Part shown: positions 1 through 9,391 of the stretch, in pieces
Layout: the number at the start of each line of letters is the position of its first letter
Numbering within the stretch: the stretch's first letter is position 1
Program-made: the position numbers and the translations under genes
The notes under the pieces: generated by a model
What the model was told of the DNA's origin: nothing
Databases searched by the model: none
Seen by the model: only the letters and a program-made list of their open reading frames with translations
NCBI RefSeq assembly: GCF_000410515.1
Contig: NC_021500.1
Location: 496,001 to 560,000 of the forward strand
Length of the DNA stretch: 64,000 bases
From: Enterobacter sp. R4-368
Lineage (GTDB): Bacteria; Pseudomonadota; Gammaproteobacteria; Enterobacterales; Enterobacteriaceae
Direction: 5' to 3'

Positions 1-1
1 C

Positions 2-3000
2 AATGAGCTGCTGTTTCGCGCAATTCACCACATTAATGCCGCGGCCGACGACATTTTGCCGCCGCAACGCCAGCACTTCAGTGAACTTAGCCTGCTTGCC
101 GCCAGACGGGCAAAACATACCGGCGACTACACGTCGGCCCTGAGCTATTTACATCTCGCGCAGTGGCTTCGCACCGGGACAGGGCATGACTTTGCGCTGT
201 CGCTGGAGGAGACCGCCTGTGAGTTTTTGCTCGGTAACCTGTCAACCGCGCGCGGACTGTGCGAACGGTTACTGGCCTCGCCTGGCGGGCTCACGGAAAA
301 AGCGCAGGCCGCGACATTGCTGGCAGAAGTGCATATTCGCCAGTCCGGTTATCAGCTGGCGCTGGAAACAACGCTCTGTTGGTTGACCGTGTTTGGCATT
401 CACCTCAGCCGTTATCCTGACGATGCAGCCTGTGATCACGCGTGGCAGGAGATGCATGCGCGTGTTGGAGATAATCCCGCGCATCTGTTTACTGCGCTGC
501 CGCGCATGAATCATCAGGAAACCGACGCGCTGATGAACCTGCTGGCGAGCGCCAGTTTGTATGCCAGCTTTAATTGCCCGCGCCTGCATTTCCTGTTGCT
601 GTGCCAAATGCTACAACTGACGCTCGAACGTGGGCTGACCGGCGCATCCACCTCGGCACTGGCCTGGTTTGGTGTACTGCTCGGTGAACGCTATGAAGAG
701 TATGAACTGGGCTACCGTTACAGCGTTCTGGCGCAGGAGCTGGTGACGCGCCACGGTTTACATGAATTTGCCGCGAAAGCCCTGGTGCCGCTCGGGCGTA
801 GCTGTGTCTGGACACAACCGCTATCACGAAGCGTGGAATGCGCTAACGCCTGCTTTACCGCGGCCGTTGCGCATGGCGATCTGACCATTGCCTGTTTTGC
901 CGCTTTTCGCCAGGTGATCAACGCCATGAGTCGCGGCGATCACCTCGACACGGTATTAGGCCATATCGATCGCGGTCTGGCTTTTATTCGTGAAACCCAG
1001 TATTCGGACATGGATCACCTGCTGCTGTTACAACGTCACTTTGTCGAGTATCTGCGACAGCCGGATAGCATGTTAAGCGGCAAAGCGATCCTCCCCCGAT
1101 CGCTGCTGCCCCCGACGCCGCCTGCCACCATGCTGTTCTGGTTCTGGCTCTATCGCGGAATGGCGCACTTTTTCACCGGGGCCTGTTCCCGCGCGGAATC
1201 GTGTCTGAAAGAGGCGGGGAAACATGCCTGGTCCGCACCGGGGCATATCAGTCTGCTGGATTATCACCTTTACAGCGCACTTGCGCTGTCGATGCAGTTA
1301 ACGCCAGAGACGTTTTCCGCTGAGCACCGCCTGCGGCTGAACCAGCACTACAATAAAATCGCCCGCTGGGCGCGCGTCAATCCGGGAACCTTCAGCGATA
1401 AAGAAGCGCTGGTTTACGCAGAAATCGTACGCCTAGACGGCATGAACAGCATCGCGCTCGAACAGTATGAGAAGGCGATTACGCTGTCCCGCGAAGCCGG
1501 TTTTAACCCCAGCAATGCGCTGGCGCATGAACTGGCGGGGCGTTTTGCGCTCTCCTGTGGATACCAGACCGCAGCCGACGCGTATTTTCGCGGCGCGATG
1601 GCCGCCTGGGGACGCGTCGGGGCGCAGGCCAAAGTCCGCCATTTGCAGCAGGAGCATCCCCATCTTTTCACGCCCGTGGAAAGTACCCCCTATGACACCA
1701 TCTCCTTTGCGCAGAACGATGAAATCCGCGATCTGCAAAGTATCATCAAAGCCTCCCGCGCCTTATCAGAGGAGATCAACCTCGAACGGTTGATTCAGAT
1801 CCTGATGACCATGTTGCTGGAGCGTGCCGGTGCGCAGCGCGGCTTACTGATTCGCGTACTTGATGACAACATTCCGGAAATCGAAGCCAGCGCACACACC
1901 AGTAAAGAGGGCGTACTGGTGCGGGTGATCAAAGAGATGCCGCTGGCGACAGATATGCCGTTATCGGTGCTGGCGGCCGTGATCCGCACCGGACAAGAGA
2001 TCCGCACCGGCCGGCCGGAAGAGTACAGCCCGTTTAGCCAGGATCCGTATCTTGTCTCTTCCGGGGCGGCGGTAATGTGTGTGCCAATGTTCAAACAGGC
2101 GCGGCTGGTGGGAGTGTTATATCTGGAAAACCGCCTGATGCCGGAGATGTTTACCGCAGGCCAGTCTCGCGTCGTGAACCTGCTTGGCGCACATGCTGCG
2201 GTGTCGCTGGAGACCGCGCGGCTGTATGCCAAGCTGGTGGAAGAGAACATGCAGCGTCGGCGCGTCGAAAAGGAGCTGCGCGCCAGCCAGACCTCGCTGA
2301 TGCTGGGCGAACAAATCAGCCACACCGGAACCTGGCGCTGGGAGCTGGAACAGGATTTGATGCATATGTCGGATGAGTATGCGCGCATCCTCGGGCTGGA
2401 CGAGAAGCGCAAACTGATCTCCATGGCCGAGTTTTTAACCTTTGTTCACCCGGACGATCATCCGCATATCAGCGCGCTGGTCACCCGCAGTGTCGCGCAG
2501 GGGCTCACCATGCAGGCGGAGTTTCGCATTATCCGCACCGATGGCGAGTGCCGGTATATCCTCGGCATCGGCGATCCGGTCTCTTCCGGTGATGAGGTGC
2601 ATGAATATTTTGGCACCATTACCGATATTACCGCCCAGCGGCAGAGCGAAGATGCCGCGCGCGTCGCTCAGGCCGAGCTGGCGCGGGTGTCGCGCGCCAC
2701 CACCGTCGGGCAGTTAACCTCATCGATTGCCCATGAAATTAACCAGCCGCTAATGTCGATTGTCTCTAACGCCGGTGCCAGCCTGCGCTGGCTTAATCGC
2801 TCACCGATCCCGGTCGATAATGTGCGCGTTGGTCTGGAGGAGATTATCAGCGAAGGGCAGCGCGCCGGAGAGGTGATCCGTAGCCTGCAATCGCTGACGC
2901 GCAGGCAGGAGCCGGTGTTCGAGCGTATCGATCTGCATTTCTTACTGCGCCATATCATGACGCTTTCCCGCAGCGAGCTGGCGCGGCGGCAGATCGCTGT

Positions 3001-3379
3001 TGAGTATGCCCTTGATGCGCATAACAGCTTTATTTATGGCGATAGCGTACAGATCCAGCAGGTGCTGCTTAACCTGGTGATGAATGCCGTTGAAGCAATG
3101 GCGGATATCGACTCGCGCCCGCGCGTGTTAACGCTTTCAACGCTGACACAGAACCCGCAAGAGGTGATTTGCCAGATTGCGGATACCGGAAGCGGGATGA
3201 GTGCAGAAGTGCAGGGGCGGCTGTTTGAGTCGTTCTATACCACCAAAGCGCAGGGCATGGGCATGGGATTGACCATCAGTTATGCCATTATTGAGCGGCA
3301 TAAAGGCAAGCTAACGGCGAAGTCGAGGCTACCATTCGGCAGCGTGTTTGCCTTTACCTTGCCGGTGTCCGCGGATTAG
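2..3379 (+). CDS. Large multidomain sensor histidine kinase (5' end outside window)
   Basis: The reading frame is open from base 2, so the gene starts upstream; a TTG at 56 is an internal codon. The visible ~1,125 residues hold a long alpha-helical, TPR-like region, then a GAF domain (about nt 1770-2220), a PAS/PAC domain (about 2300-2640), a HisKA domain with the phospho-acceptor motif SIAHEINQP (His codon at 2731), and a HATPase with N box (NLVMNAVEAM), DTGSGM and GMGMGL boxes. This architecture is the C-terminal half of the trifunctional Ser/Thr kinase-like/AAA ATPase/histidine kinase family; the kinase-like and ATPase parts would lie upstream and are not seen. The stop overlaps the stop of the convergent FixJ-type regulator, its probable partner. 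The signal is unknown. Confidence 0.85.
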   Translation, partial: NELLFRAIHHINAAADDILPPQRQHFSELSLLAARRAKHTGDYTSALSYLHLAQWLRTGTGHDFALSLEETACEFLLGNLSTARGLCERLLASPGGLTEKAQAATLLAEVHIRQSGYQLALETTLCWLTVFGIHLSRYPDDAACDHAWQEMHARVGDNPAHLFTALPRMNHQETDALMNLLASASLYASFNCPRLHFLLLCQMLQLTLERGLTGASTSALAWFGVLLGERYEEYELGYRYSVLAQELVTRHGLHEFAAKALVPLGRSCVWTQPLSRSVECANACFTAAVAHGDLTIACFAAFRQVINAMSRGDHLDTVLGHIDRGLAFIRETQYSDMDHLLLLQRHFVEYLRQPDSMLSGKAILPRSLLPPTPPATMLFWFWLYRGMAHFFTGACSRAESCLKEAGKHAWSAPGHISLLDYHLYSALALSMQLTPETFSAEHRLRLNQHYNKIARWARVNPGTFSDKEALVYAEIVRLDGMNSIALEQYEKAITLSREAGFNPSNALAHELAGRFALSCGYQTAADAYFRGAMAAWGRVGAQAKVRHLQQEHPHLFTPVESTPYDTISFAQNDEIRDLQSIIKASRALSEEINLERLIQILMTMLLERAGAQRGLLIRVLDDNIPEIEASAHTSKEGVLVRVIKEMPLATDMPLSVLAAVIRTGQEIRTGRPEEYSPFSQDPYLVSSGAAVMCVPMFKQARLVGVLYLENRLMPEMFTAGQSRVVNLLGAHAAVSLETARLYAKLVEENMQRRRVEKELRASQTSLMLGEQISHTGTWRWELEQDLMHMSDEYARILGLDEKRKLISMAEFLTFVHPDDHPHISALVTRSVAQGLTMQAEFRIIRTDGECRYILGIGDPVSSGDEVHEYFGTITDITAQRQSEDAARVAQAELARVSRATTVGQLTSSIAHEINQPLMSIVSNAGASLRWLNRSPIPVDNVRVGLEEIISEGQRAGEVIRSLQSLTRRQEPVFERIDLHFLLRHIMTLSRSELARRQIAVEYALDAHNSFIYGDSVQIQQVLLNLVMNAVEAMADIDSRPRVLTLSTLTQNPQEVICQIADTGSGMSAEVQGRLFESFYTTKAQGMGMGLTISYAIIERHKGKLTAKSRLPFGSVFAFTLPVSAD

Positions 3380-3996
3380 CGGCTGCGGGATTTGGCGATA
3401 TGCAGGTGACTTGCGGCATGCACCAGATCCGCCAGCGAGCGGGCCTGCATTTTATCCATCACCCGGCGGCGATGGACTTTTACGGTAATTTCGCTGACAC
3501 CCAATTCCGCCGCAATCTGCTTATTAAGCAAGCCACTGATCGCCAGCTCAAAAACTTCCTGCTCACGCGGCGTCAGGGATAAGTGGCGCTGCTTGAGGGC
3601 AAAATTTTCCTGTTGTTGCTCGAAATCTTGCGCCGCCACCGTCAGCGCGTCCGCGACCGCCGACAGCAGGCGTTCGGACTCTACCGGCTTCGTTAAGAAC
3701 TCACGCGCCCCGGCTTTCATTGCCCGTACGGTCAGCGGAATGGTGCCATAACCGGTCAGAAAGATTATCGGCAATTCGCGTCCGCGATCTTTTAACGCGC
3801 TGGCGACATCGAAACCGTCCGCGACCGGCATATTCAAATCCAGAATCAAACAAGAGGGTACGGAAACCAGCGGGTGAGTGAGAAAAGATTCCGCAGAGGC
3901 GAAATCAATGGCGCGGTAACCTTCTGCTGCCAGTAGCCGGACAATTGATCGTCTGACGGCATTATCATCATCGACAACATATACGAGAGGTTCCAT
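3376..3996 (-). CDS. FixJ/NarL-type response regulator
   Basis: A 206-residue two-domain regulator. The N-terminal receiver has the acidic pocket VVDDD (residues 7-11), the phospho-acceptor Asp53 in LILDLNMP, the switch Thr in FLTGYG and Lys103 in LTKP. The C-terminal LuxR-type helix-turn-helix begins at LTPREQEVFELA and includes ITVKVHRRRVMDKM, so it should bind DNA as a phosphorylated dimer. It faces the large histidine kinase tail to tail with a 4-bp overlap of the stop codons; the pairing is inferred from position and from known FixL/FixJ-like pairs. Targets are unknown. A GAGG sits about 10 nt before the ATG, a weak Shine-Dalgarno. Confidence 0.88.
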   Translation of the reverse strand: MEPLVYVVDDDNAVRRSIVRLLAAEGYRAIDFASAESFLTHPLVSVPSCLILDLNMPVADGFDVASALKDRGRELPIIFLTGYGTIPLTVRAMKAGAREFLTKPVESERLLSAVADALTVAAQDFEQQQENFALKQRHLSLTPREQEVFELAISGLLNKQIAAELGVSEITVKVHRRRVMDKMQARSLADLVHAASHLHIAKSRSR

Positions 3997-4343
3997 TATC
4001 TATCAGCCTCGGTAGGGCGCATGCCAGAAAGCAGGCCGTAAGCTATGCAGGCAGATACTGATAACATAAAAATTAACTGGATGAAATAACTGATCTTTTC
4101 CTTATATGCTGTAGGCTTTTTGTGCCAGCGCGTGAAGAATATACGCCCGGTAAAAGGGGCAACGTTTAGCGCATTACTTTCGAATGAAATTTGTTATAAA
4201 TCACTGAATGTTGCATGTATTTTAACCGCTTGTTAATTTATATATCGTACCGTTAACCCTCCGCAAGGGCGCTTCGTTGACGGTGAATGGGAGCAAAAAT
4301 AAGAATAATCTTAGGCTGAGTAGTGGCATTTAGGGGAAGGAAT
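3997..4343. other. Intergenic region, no gene seen
   Basis: About 350 bases between the divergently read response regulator and the GNAT gene. It is AT-richer than its surroundings and must hold promoters for both genes, but I can assign no box, hairpin or small reading frame with any confidence. Confidence 0.4.
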
Positions 4344-4826
4344 ATGGCGATCAGACGGGCACAGCCTGAAGAAGCAGAAGTTATTTGGCACATCCGTAAC
4401 CAGGCTATCCGCCACGGTTGCAAAGGCGTTTATGAGGACAAGGTTATCGCCGCCTGGACTCCGGATAAAATGCCGGAAAGCCAGCGTACGATGATTGCCA
4501 ATAACCCTTTTTATGTGGCAACCACGGCAAATGACCAGCCGGTCGCCACGGGTTTTCTCGATCTCGCCAACGCCAGCGTGGAGGCCATTTTCACGTTGCC
4601 GGAGTGGGAAGGAAAGGGGCTGGCGACGCAGATAATTGCAGCCATTAAACAGGAAGCGGCGCAGCGCGGTTTGCTGCACATCACGCTGGCATCAACGCCC
4701 AACGCCTGTGGTTTCTATCAAAAGCAGGGGTTTGTCATAGTGCGGGAAAGTATTTATCCCTCTGCGCTGGCGCGTGCGGAATTACGCTGTATTGAAATGG
4801 AATATAATTTCCCTGTTAATAAATAA
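4344..4826 (+). CDS. GNAT family N-acetyltransferase
   Basis: A 160-residue single-domain acetyltransferase. The acetyl-CoA pyrophosphate-binding motif of the GNAT fold is seen as EWEGKGLATQII (residues 87-98), followed by the usual NACGFYQKQGF segment (motif B). The substrate cannot be told from sequence; small-molecule amines or amino acids are typical for such short members. The ATG at 4344 is chosen over the GTG at 4323 because AGGGGAAGG lies just before it, and because the fold normally begins with a short IRRA-type strand at the N terminus. It stands alone, not in an operon. Confidence 0.82.
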   Translation: MAIRRAQPEEAEVIWHIRNQAIRHGCKGVYEDKVIAAWTPDKMPESQRTMIANNPFYVATTANDQPVATGFLDLANASVEAIFTLPEWEGKGLATQIIAAIKQEAAQRGLLHITLASTPNACGFYQKQGFVIVRESIYPSALARAELRCIEMEYNFPVNK

Positions 4827-4979
4827 AGAGCATTTATTCACAGAATGGATTAATGAGGAGAAAATTCCTATTAAAATAAATAACTTAATTAACATCCCAT
4901 CATAAAACATCTCCTATAATAATAAGGCTGCGCTATCGCGTGGCTTTATTTCATGATTCAACACAGAAAGGGACTTTTT

Positions 4980-5153
4980 ATGAAAATACGTGCCTTACTT
5001 TCCATTTTATTATTTGGTTTATCAATGAATGTCTTCGCCGCCAGCCAGACGGAGTGTGAAGTGAACGGCGAAATAGACTGGAACTGCATGTGCCAGATCT
5101 TGTGCCAGGCGGGCGAGGGCGGCGCAGCCTGTAATTGCGATGGCGTGCCATAA
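4980..5153 (+). CDS. Small secreted cysteine-rich peptide
   Basis: A 57-residue product. Residues 1-19 form a clear Sec signal peptide (MKIRALLSILLFGLSMNVFA-type, cleavage probably after FAA). The mature part is only about 37 residues, acidic, with six cysteines (one in TECE, then CMC, LC and ACNC), enough for up to three disulphides in the periplasm. An AAAGGGA Shine-Dalgarno lies 7 nt before the ATG; a TTG-type extension to 4953 is less likely. A strong hairpin follows the stop, so it is a monocistronic unit. I do not recognise the family; metal binding or a bacteriocin-like or envelope-stress role are guesses only. Confidence 0.6.
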   Translation: MKIRALLSILLFGLSMNVFAASQTECEVNGEIDWNCMCQILCQAGEGGAACNCDGVP

Positions 5154-5166
5154 GCCGACATTGCAA

Positions 5167-5192
5167 AGGGGATATTAATGTTAATATCCCCT
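5167..5192 (+). terminator. Hairpin after the Cys-rich peptide gene
   Basis: A near-perfect palindrome: AGGGGATATTAA, two central bases, TTAATATCCCCT. It starts 13 nt after the stop codon at 5153 and is followed by CTGTTTCT, a weak U-tract. Probably an intrinsic terminator; a protein-binding palindrome is the alternative. Confidence 0.6.
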
Positions 5193-5305
5193 CTGTTTCT
5201 CCACCGCCGATTTCTCTGAAACCTATTCCAGCGCCAAATAGATCCCCCCGCTTACGCTATTCACATGTTACTCTTCACGCCTGAGGCCAAACAGGGAGAG
5301 CCGTG

Positions 5306-5848
5306 ATGTCGGCGATTAAAACACTTGCCACAACCGAAGTGTACCGCAACAAATGGATGCGTCTGCGCGAAGACAAAATCCTGCGGGCAGATGGGAACGA
5401 AGGTATTTACTCCGTTGTTGAGAAAGCTGATTTTGTCGTGATTATCGCCCGCGAAGGTGACAGCCTGTATGTGGTTGAGCAGTTCCGCTATCCGCTGGGT
5501 AAGCACACTATTGAACTGCCGCAAGGCGCCTGGGAATGCGCGCCGCATGCGGATCCGCTGCATGTGGCGGCCGGTGAACTGCGCGAGGAAACCGGGCTGG
5601 TGGCAGGAAAGATACGTCATGTCGGGTATCAGAAGCTGGCGCAAGGCTACTCCAGCCAGGGTTACCATATTTTTCTTGCTGAAGCGTTGGTGCATCAGCA
5701 GCAGGAACTGGATCCTGAAGAGTTTGGTCTGACGACGCGCAAAATTACCCTGAAAGAATTTGAGACGTTGATGTGTGAAGGAAAGATCAGCGATGCAACG
5801 TCCGTCACCGCGTATTTGCTGGCAAAGCTCAAAGGCATGCTGCAATAG
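5306..5848 (+). CDS. NUDIX hydrolase (ADP-ribose pyrophosphatase-like)
   Basis: A 180-residue protein that should hydrolyse a nucleoside diphosphate linked to another group, releasing a nucleoside monophosphate. The Nudix box lies at about residues 84-98 and ends GELREETGL; the Glu residues that bind magnesium are kept, while the Arg that usually opens the REUxEE core reads Gly. The preceding strand VVEQFRYPLGKHTIELP matches the ADP-ribose pyrophosphatase subgroup. The ATG at 5306 follows CAGGGAGAG at a good distance; an adjacent GTG at 5303 is possible. It is followed at 64 bp by a methyltransferase gene on the same strand. Confidence 0.8.
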   Translation: MSAIKTLATTEVYRNKWMRLREDKILRADGNEGIYSVVEKADFVVIIAREGDSLYVVEQFRYPLGKHTIELPQGAWECAPHADPLHVAAGELREETGLVAGKIRHVGYQKLAQGYSSQGYHIFLAEALVHQQQELDPEEFGLTTRKITLKEFETLMCEGKISDATSVTAYLLAKLKGMLQ

Positions 5849-5912
5849 CGCGGGCATTTTGCTTCTCATCACAACCGTATGCGCCGGGTCCCTGGCTTAA
5901 CGCGAGATCAAC

Positions 5913-6518
5913 ATGAACAGCGCCGCACAACATATTCTTTCTATCTATCAACGTCACGCCCGGACATTTGCTGAGCAGCGCTCAAAGGCGCTTTTCGAAA
6001 AAGGCTGGCTGGAAAAATTCGCCAGTCTGCTGCCGGATGCAGGCAACATTGTCGATGTCGGGTGCGGTAACGGGCAGCCGATTGCGGGCTGGTTTATCCG
6101 CCAGGGTTTTCAACTCACCGGCGTTGATGGCGCAAGCGCAATGCTGGACCGCGCGCGCCAGCAGTTTCCCGCTCAGCGCTGGATCCAGCAGGATATGCGC
6201 AACCTGTCGCTCGGTGAAACCTTCGATGGGCTGCTGGCCTGGGACAGCTTTTTTCACCTGACGCATGAGGATCAACGCAACATGTTCGATCGTTTTGCCG
6301 AACATAGCCATGTGGGCAGCGCGTTAATGTTCACCAGCGGAACCGATCACGGGATCGCAATGGGGCAGTTTGCCGGTGAACCGTTGTTCCATGCCAGTCT
6401 CGCACCTGACGAATACCGCGCGTTATTAGCAAATCACGGTTTCGAGGTTATCGGGATGGTTCAGGAAGATCCGCACTGCGCCGGGCATACCGTATGGCTG
6501 GCGCAACGCGTTCGCTAA
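5913..6518 (+). CDS. Class I SAM-dependent methyltransferase
   Basis: A 201-residue cytosolic enzyme. Motif I for S-adenosylmethionine binding is IVDVGCGNG (residues 46-54), the acidic end of beta-2 is GVDGA, and the motif II/III region reads FDGLLAWDSFFHLT. The C-terminal half is of the small-molecule methyltransferase kind and gives no substrate. Its last codons overlap the stop of the convergent efflux pump gene. It may be co-transcribed with the NUDIX gene upstream. Confidence 0.82.
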   Translation: MNSAAQHILSIYQRHARTFAEQRSKALFEKGWLEKFASLLPDAGNIVDVGCGNGQPIAGWFIRQGFQLTGVDGASAMLDRARQQFPAQRWIQQDMRNLSLGETFDGLLAWDSFFHLTHEDQRNMFDRFAEHSHVGSALMFTSGTDHGIAMGQFAGEPLFHASLAPDEYRALLANHGFEVIGMVQEDPHCAGHTVWLAQRVR

Positions 6519-7924
6519 AGCGGCGGTGAAGATATTTGCCGGATGCGGCTCAGGCTAAAGAGGATCGCCAGAAGTGTTGCCGCAGCGGCCAGCCCTAAGC
6601 CAAGCCGGACCGCAAAAGCCTCCTGCTCCACATTGCCGGAAGGGGCATAGAGCGAAAGTATCCCACCCAGCAGCGCCGCGCCAAGACACTGGCCGAACGT
6701 GCGCATAATCGCCAGCACGCCGGACGCGTAACCACTGTGCTCCCTTGAGGCGTTCGCCATCATCTCTTTATTGTTCGGGCTCTGGAAACAACCGAAGCCA
6801 ATACCACAGATCAGGCTGCGCAGGCTGATATCCCACACCGGCGGATCATGCGGTAATCGCGCCAGCAAAATTAACCCCACCGCGAAAAGGCACAGACCAA
6901 CGGTGGCAATCAACGAAGGTGCGTAGCGGTCGGCAAGCCGTCCGGCATGGGGCGCAACCAGCATGATGCCAACAGGCCAGGCGGTAAACAGCAACGCCGA
7001 CGTCAGCGCGCTGTAACCATATACGCTCTGAAACAGAAACGGCAGGGCGACGAACGTCATTCCCTGGCTGATAAAAGAGGCCAGCGATGTCAGTGCCGCC
7101 AGCGAAAAACGCGGCGAGGCAAAAAGCGTCAGCGGCATCAGCGGCTGCAGTGCCTGGCGCTGACGCAATACAAACAATGCCCCGGCAGCCAGACCAACAA
7201 GCCCATAACTCAACGCGGTAAGCCCTGATCCGGAACGGGAAATGGCGCTTGATGCCATTACCATCGCGCCCAGCATAAGAGCGGAAAGCAGCGCCCCCGG
7301 CGTATCGAAGGGCCCGCGCAACGCGGAGGTTGCAGTCGGGATCACCCGTAATGTGAAGAGCAGGGCGATGATGCCCAGCGGAAGGTTAATGGCGAATAAC
7401 CATTGCCAGCTCAACGTTGCCAGCAGCGTGCCGCCCAGTACCGGCGCGATAGCGGTAATGGAGGCGATTAACAGCGCGTTCATTCCGAGGATGCGCCCCA
7501 GTAATCGATTGGGAAAGACCGAGCGCAAAATCGCCGGTGCAATGCTGAGTGTTGCCGCCCCACCAATCCCTTGCAAGATACGCATCGCGACCAGCGTCTC
7601 CAGCGATTGCGCCAGTGCGCAGCCCAGCGAGGCCAGCGTGAAGAGCCCCAGACCGGCGGCGAATAATCGGCGAAAGCCAATATGTGCCGCTAACGCAGCA
7701 AAGATTGCCAGCGTCATGGCGGCGGAGAGCAGATAGCCATTCGCTACCCAAACAGCTTCCGCGGCGGTTACATCTAACGCCCGCGCAATTTGCGGCAAGG
7801 CGATATTCACCATCGAGCCATCAAACACCGCCATTGTGGTGCTGGTCATCACCGCAACCATGGCCATCAACCGCTCGCGTCCGGGCAATCCTTCATCACC
7901 GGGTTTATCCAAAAATAGTGTCAT
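6515..7924 (-). CDS. MFS drug efflux transporter, DHA2 (14-helix) family
   Basis: A 469-residue inner-membrane protein expected to export drugs or toxic metabolites by proton antiport. After a short hydrophilic N terminus the helices run almost unbroken; the antiporter motif C-type segment is seen as APVLGGTL and motif D1-type residues lie in the first helix (FDGSMVNIALPQIA, typical of EmrB/QacA relatives). ATG 7924 follows AGAGG at the right distance; the TTG two codons upstream is less likely. A LysR regulator is divergent across a gap of about 130 bp and probably controls it. Confidence 0.85.
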   Translation of the reverse strand: MTLFLDKPGDEGLPGRERLMAMVAVMTSTTMAVFDGSMVNIALPQIARALDVTAAEAVWVANGYLLSAAMTLAIFAALAAHIGFRRLFAAGLGLFTLASLGCALAQSLETLVAMRILQGIGGAATLSIAPAILRSVFPNRLLGRILGMNALLIASITAIAPVLGGTLLATLSWQWLFAINLPLGIIALLFTLRVIPTATSALRGPFDTPGALLSALMLGAMVMASSAISRSGSGLTALSYGLVGLAAGALFVLRQRQALQPLMPLTLFASPRFSLAALTSLASFISQGMTFVALPFLFQSVYGYSALTSALLFTAWPVGIMLVAPHAGRLADRYAPSLIATVGLCLFAVGLILLARLPHDPPVWDISLRSLICGIGFGCFQSPNNKEMMANASREHSGYASGVLAIMRTFGQCLGAALLGGILSLYAPSGNVEQEAFAVRLGLGLAAAATLLAILFSLSRIRQISSPPL

Positions 7925-8053
7925 AAACAACCTCTGCTGATTTTGTGCTTGCGGTAACTATAATTTCGCGGGATATATGGCGGAAGGCGCAGCATTTGCA
8001 TTAATACGTTGCAGCAAACGCCATATCTGAACCATCTGTTGTGGACGAAAACG

Positions 8054-8983
8054 ATGAGTGAACCCGATCTGAATTTGTTATTTGCCCTGGATGTGCTGAT
8101 CGCCGAGCGCAGTGTGGCGGCGGCAGCGCGGCGGCTTGGTCTGAGCGCTTCAGCGATGAGCCGGACACTTAGCCGTCTGCGGGAAACCACCGGCGACCCG
8201 CTATTAGTGCGCGCCGGGCGCAATATGGTGCTGACGCCGTATGCAGAAACGCTTCAGACACGCACACAGAACGCCGTTTTCGAGGCGCGGGCGTTGCTGC
8301 GACCCGCGCAACCCGAGCTTAATATTGCCTCGCTACAGCAGATGTTTACCCTGCGCGCCAACGATGGTTTTGTTGAAGCGTTTGGCCCAACGCTGATTGC
8401 GGAAATGGCGGCTGTCGCGCCAGGCGTGATGCTGCGGTTTACGCCAAAGCCAGAGAAGGGCTCCAGTGCCTTGCGGGAAGGACGGGTCGATCTGGAAATT
8501 GGCGTGCTGAGCGAAATGGGGCCAGAAATTCGCGTGCAGGCGCTGTTCAGAGACCGTTTTGTCGGCGTCGTCAGGGATACGCATCCACTGGCGCAACTTA
8601 ATGAAGTGATGATCAACGAGTATGTCGCCTGGGGCCATGTCGTGGCGTCGCGTCGGGGGTTAACAAGCGGTCCGGTTGATGAAGGGCTGGCAGAGCAGGG
8701 CGTGCGCAGGAAAATCGCCGCTGTGGTGCCGGGTTTTCCTGCGGCGTTAGCCGTGGCGCGTGCGTCCGATCTTATCGCGCTTATCCCGGCCTCTTTTCTT
8801 CTCAGTCCTGCGGCCAGGCAGGGAGTGGCAATGTTTGAGCTGCCGGTAAAAACGCGCACCATTACCGTATCTCAATTGTGGCATCCACGTTCAGAAGTCG
8901 ATCCCGCGCATCGCTGGCTGCGCCAGTTTATGCTGGGAGTGTGCAGGCGATTAGTGCATAGCGATGCATTCAAAAATGTGTGA
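8054..8983 (+). CDS. LysR-type transcriptional regulator
   Basis: A 309-residue regulator. Residues 5-60 form the winged helix-turn-helix (LNLLFALDVLIAERSVAAAA, then SASAMSRTLSRLR and the LLVRAGR wing). The rest is the two-lobed effector-binding domain; the VGVVRDTHPLA and SRRGLTSGPVDEGL segments resemble NodD/PcpR-like members. The ATG at 8054 places the helix-turn-helix where LysR proteins have it; the frame is open further upstream (to 8009) without a good ribosome site. Divergent from the DHA2 pump, its likely target. Confidence 0.85.
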   Translation: MSEPDLNLLFALDVLIAERSVAAAARRLGLSASAMSRTLSRLRETTGDPLLVRAGRNMVLTPYAETLQTRTQNAVFEARALLRPAQPELNIASLQQMFTLRANDGFVEAFGPTLIAEMAAVAPGVMLRFTPKPEKGSSALREGRVDLEIGVLSEMGPEIRVQALFRDRFVGVVRDTHPLAQLNEVMINEYVAWGHVVASRRGLTSGPVDEGLAEQGVRRKIAAVVPGFPAALAVARASDLIALIPASFLLSPAARQGVAMFELPVKTRTITVSQLWHPRSEVDPAHRWLRQFMLGVCRRLVHSDAFKNV

Positions 8984-9007
8984 TGCAAACAGGCCGGGAG
9001 AAAGACG

Positions 9008-9391
9008 ATGAACAAAGAAGATGCGTTACTGGCGATATTGGTAAGATATGAACAGCAGCTTCATGATCCTGACATTCGCTGCCAGCCCGAAATTGTCGAA
9101 AGGCTTTTACATCATGATTTTTTTGAGGTTGGCCGATCCGGTAAACGATACAGCAGAGAACAAGTGATTGCTGCACTGGCAAATGAGGACGCTAAGCCGA
9201 TCGCGTCAGATGATTTTGCATTGTCGATGCACAACAACGGTTATGCATTGTTGACGTATCGAAGTTTTATCCTCGACGGACAAGGCCAGATGACGAAGCA
9301 AACATTGCGGACATCGTTGTGGGAGGCGTGTAAAACAATGCCAGGTCGATGGCAGATGCGCTTTCATCAGGGGACGCCCATGGCGGAATGA
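9008..9391 (+). CDS. NTF2-like (DUF4440/SnoaL-type) protein
   Basis: A 127-residue protein with the pattern of the NTF2-like cone fold: an N-terminal helix (LLAILVRYEQQLHDPDIR), a short helix with VERLLHHDFFEVGRSG, then strands ending in LRTSLWEACKTMPGRWQMRFHQGTP. Members are either small enzymes or ligand-binding proteins; nothing here tells which. GGGAGAAAG precedes the ATG at good spacing. It starts 24 bp after the LysR gene and may be co-transcribed with it. Confidence 0.7.
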   Translation: MNKEDALLAILVRYEQQLHDPDIRCQPEIVERLLHHDFFEVGRSGKRYSREQVIAALANEDAKPIASDDFALSMHNNGYALLTYRSFILDGQGQMTKQTLRTSLWEACKTMPGRWQMRFHQGTPMAE

